Shown here: positions 8,883 to 17,486 of the stretch, in pieces
Position numbering within the stretch: position 1 is the stretch's first letter
Layout: each line of letters opens with the position of its first letter
Assembly: GCF_016625195.1 (NCBI RefSeq)
Contig: NZ_JACVUP010000011.1
Location: 167,884 to 231,883 of the forward strand
DNA length: 64,000 nt
Source of the DNA: Erwinia sp. S63
GTDB lineage: Bacteria; Pseudomonadota; Gammaproteobacteria; Enterobacterales; Enterobacteriaceae
Direction of reading: 5' to 3'
The notes under the pieces: model-generated
The model's database searches: none
What the model saw: the letters and a program-made list of their open reading frames with translations, nothing else
Told to the model about the DNA's origin: nothing
Made by a program: the position numbers and the translations under genes

Positions 8883-10003
8883 TCGCCGCGTCGATATGGC
8901 AGGGCTTCGCGCGCTTCAATGGCATAGGCGCGGATCCCTGCCCGCTCCTGCACTAAATACTCTTCTACGGCCTCGCGCAGCCCCGGATGGCACAGGTAGT
9001 GCCATGAGTGGGTGATCTGCGGTTCGAAGCCGCGCACCAGTTTGTGCTCGCCTTGCGCGCCCGCATCAAAACGCTGTAATCCCTCGGCAATCGCAAAATC
9101 CATGCCCTGATAGAAGCAGGTTTCAAAGTGCAGGCGATCGAACTCCGCCAGGCAGCCCCAGTAACGCCCGTACAGAGAGTTGCCATCCACCAGATAGAAC
9201 GCCATGGCCGCCGGATGACCCTGCAGCGTGGCAATGACCACGCGAATCGATCGCGGCATGCGTTCGGCCAGCAGGCTGAAGAATTGACGCGTGAGATAAG
9301 GACGCTGCCCGCGCACTGCATAGGTGTTGGCGTAACAGGTGTAGACAAAATCCCACTGATCTTCGCTGAGTTCGTCACCACGATACCAGTTGAACTCAAA
9401 GCCACTGCTCGCCACCTGTTCGCGCTCTTTACGCAGCTGTTTGCGTTTGCGTGACATCAGCGTGTCGAGGAAATCCTGAAAATCGCGGTAGCCTTTGTTG
9501 TGCCAGTGATACTGGATGCCGAGACGCGCCAGCCAGTCAGGTTGCTGCTCCATCACATCGTTGGCGAATGGCGTGGTGAAATTGATGTGCGCGCCGCTCA
9601 GGCCGTGTTGCAGCAGTTCGTCAGGCAGCGCCGCCAGCAGTTGGCTGATGGCGGCTTCCTCACCCAGCAAGCGGGCGCCGGTGACGGGGCTGAACGGAAT
9701 CGCCCCCAGCCATTTTGGATAGTATGGAATGCCGGCGCGGTGACAGGCATCAGCCCACGCGTGATCAAAGACGTATTCACCTTGCGAATTGCGTTTGCGA
9801 TAACCCGGCAGCGCGGCGCTCAGCACGCCCTTTTCGCGCCACAACAGGTGATCCGGCTGCCAGCCGTTTTCCGGCCGCACGCTGCCACTCTCTTCCAGCG
9901 TGAGAAGAAAGGCATGGCGTAAAAACGGTTGATCGTCAGGTAACAGCGCATCCCATTCGAGGGCGGAAATCTCCGCCAGCGATGACAGGTGAAGCAAAGA
10001 CAT
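8879..10003 (-). CDS. FemAB/GNAT-fold acyltransferase, COG3146 family
   Basis: A 374-residue protein of the COG3146 (DUF482) family, distantly related to the Fem peptidoglycan aminoacyltransferases and to GNAT enzymes. Recognisable blocks are HAWADACHRAGIPYYPKWLGAIPFSPVTG, the segment SRKRKQLRKEREQV, and the late block SLYGRYWGCL with FETCFYQGMDFAI. Function is not established; the fold suggests transfer of an acyl or aminoacyl group. Divergent from a LysR gene 131 bases away, so that regulator may or may not control it. No signal peptide. Confidence 0.8.
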   Translation of the reverse strand: MSLLHLSSLAEISALEWDALLPDDQPFLRHAFLLTLEESGSVRPENGWQPDHLLWREKGVLSAALPGYRKRNSQGEYVFDHAWADACHRAGIPYYPKWLGAIPFSPVTGARLLGEEAAISQLLAALPDELLQHGLSGAHINFTTPFANDVMEQQPDWLARLGIQYHWHNKGYRDFQDFLDTLMSRKRKQLRKEREQVASSGFEFNWYRGDELSEDQWDFVYTCYANTYAVRGQRPYLTRQFFSLLAERMPRSIRVVIATLQGHPAAMAFYLVDGNSLYGRYWGCLAEFDRLHFETCFYQGMDFAIAEGLQRFDAGAQGEHKLVRGFEPQITHSWHYLCHPGLREAVEEYLVQERAGIRAYAIEAREALPYRRGD

Positions 10004-10134
10004 GCATGGCTCCCGGCCAGCTTAAGGCGAACAGCTAGTTCAACAGGTTTTGTGGCAGGGGAAAAGAGGGGGCGCACTGAATGTGAAGACGACCCTCGGT
10101 GTATACTCACCTTTTTCGCTGTTCAGGAACCGCC

Positions 10135-11034
10135 ATGGATCGTCTTGATTGTGACCGCATGTTTGTCGCGGTGCTGGAAGTGGGCAGTTTTGCCGGGGCT
10201 GCCGAGCGACTGGGCACCAGCAGCGGTCAGGCCTCCAAGCTGGTTTCACGGCTGGAGCAGGAACTCGGCGTGCAGTTGTTTAAGCGCAGCACGCGTGCCC
10301 TGTCAGCCACTGAAGTGGGTCGTGCCTATTACGAGCGGGTCAAAACCCTGCTGGATGCTTTCGATACGCTGGATGCCACGGTACGCGAAAATGCCACCAC
10401 GCCGACGGGGCGCTTAAAAATCAGTGCGCCCGGCACCTTTGGTACGGCGGTGCTCGCCAGCGTATTGGTCGCATTTGCGCGTCACTATCCGTTGATTGAA
10501 CTGGACGTTAACTTCTCCGATCGTGCAGTGAACATCGTCGATGAAGGCTTCGATATGGCGATTCGCATTGGTAAATTAGATGACAGTAGCCTGATCGCAC
10601 GTCGTTTGGGCGATGTGCCGATTCGCGTAGCGGCTTCGCCGGGCTATCTGCTGCAACAAGGCACACCGCAGCACTGGCGCGACCTGGCTGCGCATCAATG
10701 TATCAGTGACACCAACTTCCGCGATCCCTGGCACTGGCCGTTTGTGACGCCCTGTGGCGACAGCGTAAGCATGCCGATTCGTGGCCGCCTGTGTTTCTCC
10801 AATACTGAAGCCTGTTTACAAGCAGCCATCGCCGGATTGGGTATCGCACGTTTACCGGGTTTTATTGCCGCACCTGCGCTACAACGCGGCGAGATCGTCT
10901 CGCTACTGGATAACTTCGCCACGCCGCCGATGGGCCTGTTTGCACTCTATCCCCCCGCCCGCCATCTGGCGCAGAAGACCCGCTTGCTGATTGATTTCCT
11001 GGCCGATCATTTCCAGCAACATCCTCCCGGCTGA
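10135..11034 (+). CDS. LysR family transcriptional regulator
   Basis: A 299-residue LysR-type regulator: winged helix-turn-helix at about residues 1-65 (GSFAGAAERLG then KLVSRLEQELGVQLFKRSTR) and an effector-binding domain with AIRIGKLDDSSLIARRLG and GLGIARLPGF. The start at 10135 (MDRLDCDR) is the usual family start. It lies 99 bases before the yqjG-like gene on the same strand, and a perfect T-N11-A palindrome sits in that gap, which suggests that it controls the reductase/esterase pair. Target and inducer are inferred, not known. Confidence 0.87.
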   Translation: MDRLDCDRMFVAVLEVGSFAGAAERLGTSSGQASKLVSRLEQELGVQLFKRSTRALSATEVGRAYYERVKTLLDAFDTLDATVRENATTPTGRLKISAPGTFGTAVLASVLVAFARHYPLIELDVNFSDRAVNIVDEGFDMAIRIGKLDDSSLIARRLGDVPIRVAASPGYLLQQGTPQHWRDLAAHQCISDTNFRDPWHWPFVTPCGDSVSMPIRGRLCFSNTEACLQAAIAGLGIARLPGFIAAPALQRGEIVSLLDNFATPPMGLFALYPPARHLAQKTRLLIDFLADHFQQHPPG

Positions 11035-11037
11035 TTC

Positions 11038-11052
11038 CTTCCAATTTGGAAG
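11038..11052. promoter_or_regulatory. Perfect palindrome with LysR-box geometry
   Basis: CTTCCAATTTGGAAG, a perfect inverted repeat with a single central T, contains the T-N11-A spacing typical of LysR regulators. It starts four bases after the LysR stop codon and lies 82 bases upstream of the yqjG-like start. Inferred operator for the adjacent regulator. Confidence 0.5.
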
Positions 11053-11133
11053 CAATGAAAGCCATTTTGCCCGGATTATCACCCAACCAGCAGCGCGGTA
11101 TGCTCACTCCATCACCAGAGAGGAGTCGAGCAT

Positions 11134-12075
11134 ATGTTGGTCAACGGTAAGTGGAGCGCAGAGTGGCATCCGGTTCAAGCCACCGATAAACAGGGCGGAT
11201 TTGTCCGTCAAACGTCCAGTTTTCGCCACTGGATTACCGCAGACGGCTCGAGCGAATTTGCCGCCGAGCCGGATCGCTATCATCTGTATGTGGCACTGAT
11301 CTGCCCATGGGCATCACGCACGCTGGTGGCACGCAGTCTGAAAGGACTGGAGAAAGTGATCAGCGTCTCGGTGGTGGAGCCACAGCTGGGTGCTCAGGGC
11401 TGGCACTTCGGCGACTATCCGGGTGCTGATCGTGACTGGCTCAACAAAGCCGAATACATCCATGAGTTATATACCCGCGCCGATGCTGACTTTACCGGCC
11501 GCGCCACGGTGCCGGTACTGTGGGATAAAAAGACGCAGACCATCGTGAACAACGAATCTGCTGACATCCTGCGTATGCTGAACAGCGGATTTGGCGATCT
11601 GGCAGACAACAGCCTCGATCTGTATCCAGAAGATCTGCGCGCTGAGATCGACGCGATCAACGCATCGATCTATCCACGTCTCAACAACGGCGTGTATCGT
11701 ACCGGCTTTGCCACCACGCAGGTGAGCTATCAGCAGGCCTTTAACGATGTGTTCAGCCAACTGGACGAACTGGAACAGCGTCTGAAAGATGGCCGTACTT
11801 TCCTGCTGGGCGAACGCCTGACCGAAGCCGATATTCGCTTGTTCGTGACGCTGGTGCGCTTTGACGTCGCCTATCATGGCCTGTTCAAATGTAACCTGCG
11901 CCGCCTGCGCGACTATCCGCTGCTCGATCGCTATCTGAAGAGTATGCTGGCGGTTTCAGGTGTGCGTCAGACAGTGAACATCGACCATATCAAGCAGGGC
12001 TACTATTCGATTAAGGCGCTGAACCCGAACGGGATTGTGCCAGTAGGCCCGGATATGGCGGATTACGGACTTTAA
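11134..12075 (+). CDS. yqjG: Glutathionyl-hydroquinone reductase (YqjG/Xi-class GST)
   Basis: A 313-residue Xi-class glutathione transferase that reduces glutathionyl-hydroquinones to hydroquinones. The catalytic cysteine is Cys57 in ICPWAS, and the family region GAQGWHFGDYPGADRD follows. A C-terminal helical domain contains LGERLTEADIRLFVTLVRFD and the ending block GIVPVGPDMADYGL. Length is slightly below E. coli YqjG (328). RBS GAGAGGAG precedes ATG. The esterase gene follows after 11 bases. It fits E. coli YqjG well, but paralogues of this family are common, so the symbol is assigned with some caution. Confidence 0.87.
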   Translation: MLVNGKWSAEWHPVQATDKQGGFVRQTSSFRHWITADGSSEFAAEPDRYHLYVALICPWASRTLVARSLKGLEKVISVSVVEPQLGAQGWHFGDYPGADRDWLNKAEYIHELYTRADADFTGRATVPVLWDKKTQTIVNNESADILRMLNSGFGDLADNSLDLYPEDLRAEIDAINASIYPRLNNGVYRTGFATTQVSYQQAFNDVFSQLDELEQRLKDGRTFLLGERLTEADIRLFVTLVRFDVAYHGLFKCNLRRLRDYPLLDRYLKSMLAVSGVRQTVNIDHIKQGYYSIKALNPNGIVPVGPDMADYGL

Positions 12076-12086
12076 GGAGCAGGACG

Positions 12087-12692
12087 ATGGCAAAAGCGTT
12101 GGTGATTTTTTTACATGGTGTGGGCAGTAATGGCGACGATCTGGCAGGACTCGGCCAGCATTGGGCCAGCCTGCTGCCGGATGTGGCTTTTGCCTCGCCG
12201 AATGCGCCCTATCCGTTTGAACATGCGATGGGTTATCAGTGGTTTAGCCTGACGGGCATTACCCCAGAAAATCGTCCGGCGCGGGTGCGTGGAGCCCGCG
12301 CAGCGTTCGATGAGACACTGCAACAGTTGATGGCGCAACACGGCATGGCGGACGCGTGGGATAAAGTGATTCTGGTAGGCTTTTCTCAGGGTTCGATCAT
12401 GGCGCTCGATGCACTGGCACAGGGCCGTCATCCGCTGGCGGGCGTGGTGGCGTTTTCCGGACGATTGTCGTTTGACGGCGCATTAACCCCGGCATCGCAC
12501 ACGCCTGCGTTGCTGATTCACGGTAAGGCGGATGGCGTGATTCCGTATAGCGAGAGTGAGTCAGCAGCACAGCGCCTGCAAGCGGCAGGCGTGACGGTGG
12601 AAGCGCGCTTTGAAGCCGCCACCGGTCATACCATCTCTTCACAGGGTGCGATGCAAGCGGCCGCCTTTATCGCTCAGTGCTTGCAGGATTAA
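12087..12692 (+). CDS. Alpha/beta hydrolase, carboxylesterase/phospholipase family (YpfH-like)
   Basis: A 201-residue serine hydrolase. The nucleophile elbow is GFSQG with Ser100; Asp149 in HGKADGVIP and His181 in ATGHTIS complete the triad. The N-terminal FLHGVGSNGDDL is the oxyanion region. It resembles E. coli YpfH (shared QWFS..GIT..NR.ARV). Probably an esterase acting on short acyl chains. Preceded by TAAGGAG at 11 bases after yqjG, so co-transcribed with it. Confidence 0.85.
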   Translation: MAKALVIFLHGVGSNGDDLAGLGQHWASLLPDVAFASPNAPYPFEHAMGYQWFSLTGITPENRPARVRGARAAFDETLQQLMAQHGMADAWDKVILVGFSQGSIMALDALAQGRHPLAGVVAFSGRLSFDGALTPASHTPALLIHGKADGVIPYSESESAAQRLQAAGVTVEARFEAATGHTISSQGAMQAAAFIAQCLQD

Positions 12693-13486
12693 GGCCAGTA
12701 GCGATTTAGCGCGTTCCAGGCTTGTTGCGCAGCCACTTCAGGTGGTTGCGCTTTTAATCCATCGTTAAACACTTCAATGCCGACCGGGCCACGATAGCTG
12801 GCGCTTTTCAGCTTATCGACAAAGCGATCCACTTCAATAATGCCGTCGCCGGGCAATAACCGCTGATGGCGCGCATAATCGCTTAGCGCGCCCTTCTCTC
12901 GCGGCGGCATCTCCGCCATATCGCACAGTTGCACTTCATAGATACGATCGGCAGGAATGCCATCGAGCTGTGAGGCATCGCCGCCCAAAGCACAGATGTG
13001 GAACAGATCGACCACCAGTCCGATATTCGGTTGGTCCAGACGCTGCAATCGTTCCCAGGCCAGCGGCAGAGTGTTGTCGACGCTGCACCATGCCATGGGT
13101 TCGTACATGATGCGCATGTTGTAGCGCGCAGCTTCCGAAGCCATCCAGCGCAGATCTTCATCGATACGCTCCGCCACGCAATCATCGCGCGTGGTGGCCG
13201 GTGCCTGAATGGTATTGCAGCCGATAGACTGCGCAATCTGGATAAACTGCCGCAGCTCTTCACGCTTTTGCAGACGTTCACGATCCGGCGTACCGGTAAA
13301 ATCACGCAGCACCTGCAGATTGGTAAAGCCAAGATTTAACTGTTGAGCCAGCTGCGGTGTGGCAGCCTCAACGTCTTCCCGCCAGATTTCAACCTGTTCG
13401 AAACCAGCTGCCTGCGCGGCGCGCAGCTTCTGCTCAGGTTCACCGTTTAACAACACCAGGTTAAGGAATTTGGGGTTACTTCGCAT
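12689..13486 (-). CDS. Sugar phosphate isomerase/epimerase-like TIM barrel protein
   Basis: A 265-residue protein of the AP-endonuclease-2 / xylose isomerase-like TIM barrel family. Likely metal ligands are spread as usual: Glu in MRIMYEPMAW, Asp and His in GLVVDLFHICA, Asp in EVQLCDM, and Glu in VGIEVFND. Such enzymes isomerise or epimerise sugars or hydroxypyruvate-type compounds. No sugar catabolic partner adjoins it, so the substrate is open. Start at the ATG preceded by GGGAG; a TTG one codon earlier is less likely. Its last codons overlap those of the convergent esterase gene by four bases. Confidence 0.83.
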   Translation of the reverse strand: MRSNPKFLNLVLLNGEPEQKLRAAQAAGFEQVEIWREDVEAATPQLAQQLNLGFTNLQVLRDFTGTPDRERLQKREELRQFIQIAQSIGCNTIQAPATTRDDCVAERIDEDLRWMASEAARYNMRIMYEPMAWCSVDNTLPLAWERLQRLDQPNIGLVVDLFHICALGGDASQLDGIPADRIYEVQLCDMAEMPPREKGALSDYARHQRLLPGDGIIEVDRFVDKLKSASYRGPVGIEVFNDGLKAQPPEVAAQQAWNALNRYWP

Positions 13487-13605
13487 CAACGGGCTCCCTA
13501 ATCGTCCGGATAAATCGGTGACAGGTTCTGCTTGTCACGCAAACAGAACACCGACCAGTATCTACCTCTTAGGAGTTATTTCAAGCCCGTGATGCGCAGG
13601 GGTTT

Positions 13606-13983
13606 TTAACCCAGCAAGTTGACCACGGCAAAACCGGCGAAGGTCATTAGCACCGAGCCAATCACGTGTACCATCACACTCGACATCGCCCAAAGGTATT
13701 TGCCGGATTGCAGCATCACCATTATCTCTGCGGAAAAGGCCGAGAACGTGGTGAGGCCACCGCAGAAGCCAGTGATAATCAGCAATTTCCACGCTGGATC
13801 GAGATGCGGATTTTTCATCAGCCACGCCATGGCGCCGCCAATGATGAAGCCACCAATTAAGTTCACCATTAAGGTGCCGGGCGGAAGATTGGGAAACAGC
13901 GCGTTAAAACGAAGAGAGATCAGCCAGCGCAGCGTGCAGCCCACGGCACCACCGAGCACAACAGCCAGTAACGACTTCAACAT
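13606..13983 (-). CDS. crcB: Fluoride channel CrcB/FluC
   Basis: A 125-residue four-helix membrane protein that works as an antiparallel dimer to expel F-. Conserved elements seen: GGAVGCTLRW in helix 1, MVNLIGGFIIG in helix 2, and the GFCGGLTTFSAFSAE loop in helix 3, which lines the pore. Start at 13983 follows AGGAG by nine bases. It is preceded on the same strand by a fluoride riboswitch with terminator, which confirms function. A 119-base gap without genes follows it downstream. Confidence 0.96.
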   Translation of the reverse strand: MLKSLLAVVLGGAVGCTLRWLISLRFNALFPNLPPGTLMVNLIGGFIIGGAMAWLMKNPHLDPAWKLLIITGFCGGLTTFSAFSAEIMVMLQSGKYLWAMSSVMVHVIGSVLMTFAGFAVVNLLG

Positions 13984-14030
13984 ACTTTGGAGCTCCTGAA
14001 ATGAGTTACGCGCAGGGCCGCGGCAGGACA

Positions 14031-14087
14031 GAAAAACGCCTGACACACCGCCGTCTCCCGCGCAGGGATACGAGTGTTGTCAGGCGT
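14031..14087 (-). terminator. Riboswitch-controlled intrinsic terminator before crcB
   Basis: Minus strand: arms ACGCCTGACA (14078-14087) and TGTCAGGCGT (14036-14045), perfectly complementary over ten bases, followed by a run of five T (14032-14036). The 5' arm includes the 3' strand of aptamer stem P1 (ACGCC), so aptamer and terminator cannot form together. Confidence 0.9.
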
Positions 14088-14142
14088 CATCAGCCGTCTG
14101 TTTCCAGAACGGCGGTTGGGGAAGGTGGCACGCCATCACCTT
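14078..14142 (-). ncRNA. Fluoride riboswitch aptamer (crcB motif)
   Basis: Read on the minus strand it shows the conserved order of the crcB-motif aptamer: GGTGATGGCGTGCCACC, a short linker, AACCGCC, a hairpin loop, then GGCTGATGACGCCT. P1 pairs GGCGT with ACGCC, and CCGCC/GGC forms the second helix. It starts about 157 bases upstream of crcB. The expression platform is the overlapping terminator: fluoride binding would hold P1 closed and let transcription pass. Confidence 0.95.
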
Positions 14143-14256
14143 AGCGGCATGATAATACGCTGGCGTAGCGGAGGTGACAATATCGGTCAACGATTGGCTT
14201 ACCTCTGCAAACGATTATGTTCTAACGTGGAGAACAACATAAGAGAGGAGATCCCG

Positions 14257-15174
14257 ATGCGTACCCTGATTTTTGATACTGATATTGGCGTGGATGATGC
14301 CTTTGCGCTGGCGTATGCGGCGCGGACGCAGCGGTTGCTGGGGATTACCACGGTGTTTGGCAATGTGGCTGTCGGCCAGGCGGTGAAAAATGCCCGGCTG
14401 TTTTGCCAGAAGATGGATATTGACGCGCCGGTGTATCGCGGCTGCTCGCGGCCGCTGGCGTTGGCCCCTTCTTCACCCGCCACGCTGCACGGTCTGGATG
14501 GATTGGGTGATGCGTTCGAGAACTCATACAGTGAAGAAGCATCCAGCGCGGTGCAGTTCATTATTGATAGTGTGCGCGCGCAGCCGCATTCCATCACGAT
14601 TGTAGCGATTGGTCCGCTGACCAATATCGCCAGCGCCATCAATCAGGCACCGGATATCATCCCGCTGGTGAAAGAGCTGGTGATCATGGGCGGGGCATTT
14701 GGCACTGACGGCCATTCTGGCAACGTCTCGCCGTTTGCCGAATTCAATATCTGGAAAGATCCGCATGCTGCCGATCAGGTGCTGGCCTCGGCGCTGCCGG
14801 TGGTGGTATTGCCGCTCGATGTGACGCACAAAGTTCTGATCACGGGTGATGAAGTGCGGCAGTTGAATCAGCCGGTATTGAGCGCGATATGCCGTCCGTA
14901 TCTGGCGTACAGTCTGCAAAAGGAAGGGTTTGATGGCATGGCGCTGCATGACACGCTCACGCTCTCCTGGCTCGCGTTACCACAGGCGTTTGAAGTCACC
15001 GAAGCACCAGTGCGCGTAATAACGGAGGGCATCAGCCGTGGGCAGACAGTGCGACGTCTCAGCGCCCTCGCCTCACGTGAAGATCCGTTTGCCGGATTGC
15101 GCCCACAGCGCTTGTGCCTCGGCGTGGATGCCGAAGCAGTGCGGGAGCATTTTTTTGCCACATTGCGGGCATGA
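14257..15174 (+). CDS. Inosine-uridine preferring nucleoside hydrolase family protein
   Basis: A 305-residue nucleoside N-ribohydrolase. The Ca2+-binding family signature DTDIGVDD is at residues 7-14, and the other conserved elements are ITTVFGNV, TIVAIGPLTNIA, IMGGAF, an acidic NIWKDPHAA, and the late catalytic HD in ALHDTLTLSW. It splits nucleosides into base and ribose in the cytoplasm. Start preceded by GAGAGGAG. The gene stands alone, divergent from crcB. Whether it prefers pyrimidine or purine nucleosides is not clear from the sequence. Confidence 0.88.
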   Translation: MRTLIFDTDIGVDDAFALAYAARTQRLLGITTVFGNVAVGQAVKNARLFCQKMDIDAPVYRGCSRPLALAPSSPATLHGLDGLGDAFENSYSEEASSAVQFIIDSVRAQPHSITIVAIGPLTNIASAINQAPDIIPLVKELVIMGGAFGTDGHSGNVSPFAEFNIWKDPHAADQVLASALPVVVLPLDVTHKVLITGDEVRQLNQPVLSAICRPYLAYSLQKEGFDGMALHDTLTLSWLALPQAFEVTEAPVRVITEGISRGQTVRRLSALASREDPFAGLRPQRLCLGVDAEAVREHFFATLRA

Positions 15175-15181
15175 GATGGGT

Positions 15182-15245
15182 GGTCGCCATAAATGGCGAC
15201 ATGACGGGCCCTCAATGTTTTGTCTGGTGCGCAGCAATGCGCACC
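15182..15245. repeat. REP-like palindromic element, family A
   Basis: GGTCGCCATAAATGGCGAC followed after 25 bases by the hairpin GGTGCGCA-GCAA-TGCGCACC. It lies between the convergent nucleoside hydrolase and lgoD genes. Same core palindrome as near 6378 and 29857. Confidence 0.7.
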
Positions 15246-15247
15246 GA

Positions 15248-16276
15248 CTATCTCGCGAAATGAATCACGCCCTTAATCAACTCACGATTGTTGATCACCT
15301 CTGACTCAAAGGTCTCCGCCAAAGTAGAAAAATCATAATGCCGATTCAGCATAATGTCGGCACGCAGCTGCCCACTCGCCATCAATTCGCCCACTTTTGC
15401 GAAATCTTCGTGCGTGGCATTGCGACTGCCCATCAAGGTGGTTTCGCGTTTGTGGAACTCGATATCCGGGATCACCAAATCCCCTTTGTGCAAGCCAACA
15501 AACACAATAGTGCCGCCATGACGAATTAACTTCACCGCACCGTTCATCGCCGCCGGGCTGCCGGTCGCATCAATCACTTTCGCCGCCAGACGCCCGCCAA
15601 ACTCTGCACGCAACGTGGCTTCGAAATCCTCGGCCATTGGGTTGAGGGTCGCGAGCCCCAGCTTTTCTGCGACATGCGCACGTCGCGGTTCGCTGGTATC
15701 GGCCACCACTACCTGCGCGCCCGCGGCCGCCGCAATCGCGGCTACACCTAAACCAATCGGCCCGGCACCGACCACCAGCACCTGCTCATCCGCTGCCACT
15801 GCCGCACGACGTACCGCATGTGCACTGATCGCAAAAGGCTCGATCAGCGCCGCCGCTTCTGGCGCCACATCATCAACAGCTAACAGGTTGCTGGCGGGCA
15901 CGCTGAGGAACTCGCAGAAACCGCCGTCCTGATGTACGCCAATCACCGAAATATTTTCGCAGCAGTTGGTCTTCCCACTCAGGCACGCATCGCACTGCTG
16001 ACAAGCAACATAAGGAATCAGCGCCACGCGCTGCCCCACTTTAAAATTCGTTACCCGGTTGCCCAACTCCACCACTTCGCCACACAACTCATGGCCCAGC
16101 ACGCGTGGATAGCTAAAGAATGGCTGATTGCCCGCCCAGGCATGAATATCAGTGCCGCAAATCCCGGCGGCAATTGGTTTAATCAGAACCTCCTGAGCGG
16201 CCGGAGTCGGTTTCTCACGCTGCTGCCACACCATATTGCGCGGCTCGGCAACCACCAGGGTTTTCATTGTTGTCAT
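15248..16276 (-). CDS. lgoD: L-galactonate 5-dehydrogenase (zinc alcohol dehydrogenase family)
   Basis: A 342-residue medium-chain zinc dehydrogenase that oxidises L-galactonate to D-tagaturonate. It matches E. coli LgoD (YjjN) along its length, for example GICGTDIHAW, NQPFFSYPRVLGHE and the end NNRELIKGVI. Catalytic zinc residues Cys40 and His62/Glu63, structural-zinc cysteines 92, 95, 98 and 106, and the NAD site VVGAGPIGLG at 168-177 are all present. Start at the ATG preceded by AGGAG, matching the E. coli N terminus. Divergent from lgoR. Confidence 0.93.
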   Translation of the reverse strand: MTTMKTLVVAEPRNMVWQQREKPTPAAQEVLIKPIAAGICGTDIHAWAGNQPFFSYPRVLGHELCGEVVELGNRVTNFKVGQRVALIPYVACQQCDACLSGKTNCCENISVIGVHQDGGFCEFLSVPASNLLAVDDVAPEAAALIEPFAISAHAVRRAAVAADEQVLVVGAGPIGLGVAAIAAAAGAQVVVADTSEPRRAHVAEKLGLATLNPMAEDFEATLRAEFGGRLAAKVIDATGSPAAMNGAVKLIRHGGTIVFVGLHKGDLVIPDIEFHKRETTLMGSRNATHEDFAKVGELMASGQLRADIMLNRHYDFSTLAETFESEVINNRELIKGVIHFAR

Positions 16277-16411
16277 GGGCTTCTCCTGTGCTGATGTCGC
16301 AGTTTTGGCGAAAATCGGGGACTCGCGCTTTTTGCGCATGCTGAAGTGTGAGGCAGCGCCCTTTTTTTGGGCTTTGTGTGGTTTTTAATAAATAAAAAGC
16401 CGGAGAAGCGC

Positions 16412-17314
16412 ATGAGTCGAAGCCTGAATTTACGCCAGAACGTGATCAATCAAATGCTGGAAGGCATCGCTAAACGCCATATCCGCTCTCCGCTGCCACC
16501 GCAAGCCGCGCTGGCGGAAATGTTCAATATCAGCCGCACCACCGTGCGCCATACTTTGCAGCATCTGCATGAGCGCGGAGTATTGGACAAAGTTGAAGAA
16601 ACCTACGTCATCGTGCGCGATCCCTGTGAAGAAGACGGTTTTAGCGCGTTAACGCCACCGATCGATCAGCAAGCGCGTCTGTTTGAACAGGCGTTTTTTA
16701 ATCTGATTAACCAGCGTCAGCTGATGCCCGGCGACAGCTTTAGTGAGTTGCAGCTGGCACAACAGGTCAAGGCCAGTCCGGTAGTGGTGCGCGAGTTCCT
16801 GCTGCGGTTTATGCGTTACGACCTGCTGGAACCGGTAAAACGCGGCCATTGGCGCATGAAAAAGTTTGATCAACTCTACGCTGAAAATCTGTTCGAACTG
16901 CGTGAAATGCTGGAAACACATGCACTTACCCGCTTTCTCAATCTGCCATCCGGCGATGAACGCTGGATACAAGCGCGTGACCTGCTGGATCGTCACCGTG
17001 CCATGCGTGACACCATTGCCAGCAACTATCGCCACTTTGCCGCGCTGGATAAAGAGATGCACACGCTGATTCTGTCGGCGGCGAACAACCCATTCTTCAA
17101 TCAGTCACTGGAAATCATCTCGGTGATTTTTCATTCGCATTATCAATGGGATGAAACGGATTTAAAACAACGTAATATCGTGGCACTGGAGGAGCATATG
17201 GCGATTCTGACCGCACTAATTAGCCGCCGGGATGTTGAAGCCTTATGCGCGTTACATAACCATCTCGGTACAGCTAAATCGTCGATGATTCGCTGTATTC
17301 GTCAGTACAATTAA
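16412..17314 (+). CDS. lgoR: GntR family regulator of L-galactonate use
   Basis: A 300-residue GntR/FadR-type regulator matching E. coli LgoR (YjjM) from MSRS.NLR.NVINQ to the C-terminal SMIR segment. The N-terminal winged helix includes AALAEMFNISRTTVRHTLQHL; the C-terminal all-helical ligand domain includes LFELREMLETHAL and FNQSLEIISVIFHSHYQWDE. It is expected to sense a galactonate intermediate and to control lgoD and lgoT on either side. Preceded by CGGAGAAG. Slightly larger than the usual FadR subgroup because of a second helix-turn-helix-like segment (about 90-150). Confidence 0.92.
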   Translation: MSRSLNLRQNVINQMLEGIAKRHIRSPLPPQAALAEMFNISRTTVRHTLQHLHERGVLDKVEETYVIVRDPCEEDGFSALTPPIDQQARLFEQAFFNLINQRQLMPGDSFSELQLAQQVKASPVVVREFLLRFMRYDLLEPVKRGHWRMKKFDQLYAENLFELREMLETHALTRFLNLPSGDERWIQARDLLDRHRAMRDTIASNYRHFAALDKEMHTLILSAANNPFFNQSLEIISVIFHSHYQWDETDLKQRNIVALEEHMAILTALISRRDVEALCALHNHLGTAKSSMIRCIRQYN

Positions 17315-17486
17315 AAACCGATTAAAAACCACAATTCTGAAGCGCCCGCACGAATCTGAAACATCCTCGCAACATCCCGACCGGTTTACTTCTAGTCTCC
17401 AAAGCAATCTGTTGTGGCAGCACCGTTTCGCTGCCGCAGGACCCCAACCCTCGATAACGATAAGACCCCATACCTGGGAGGTTGCA

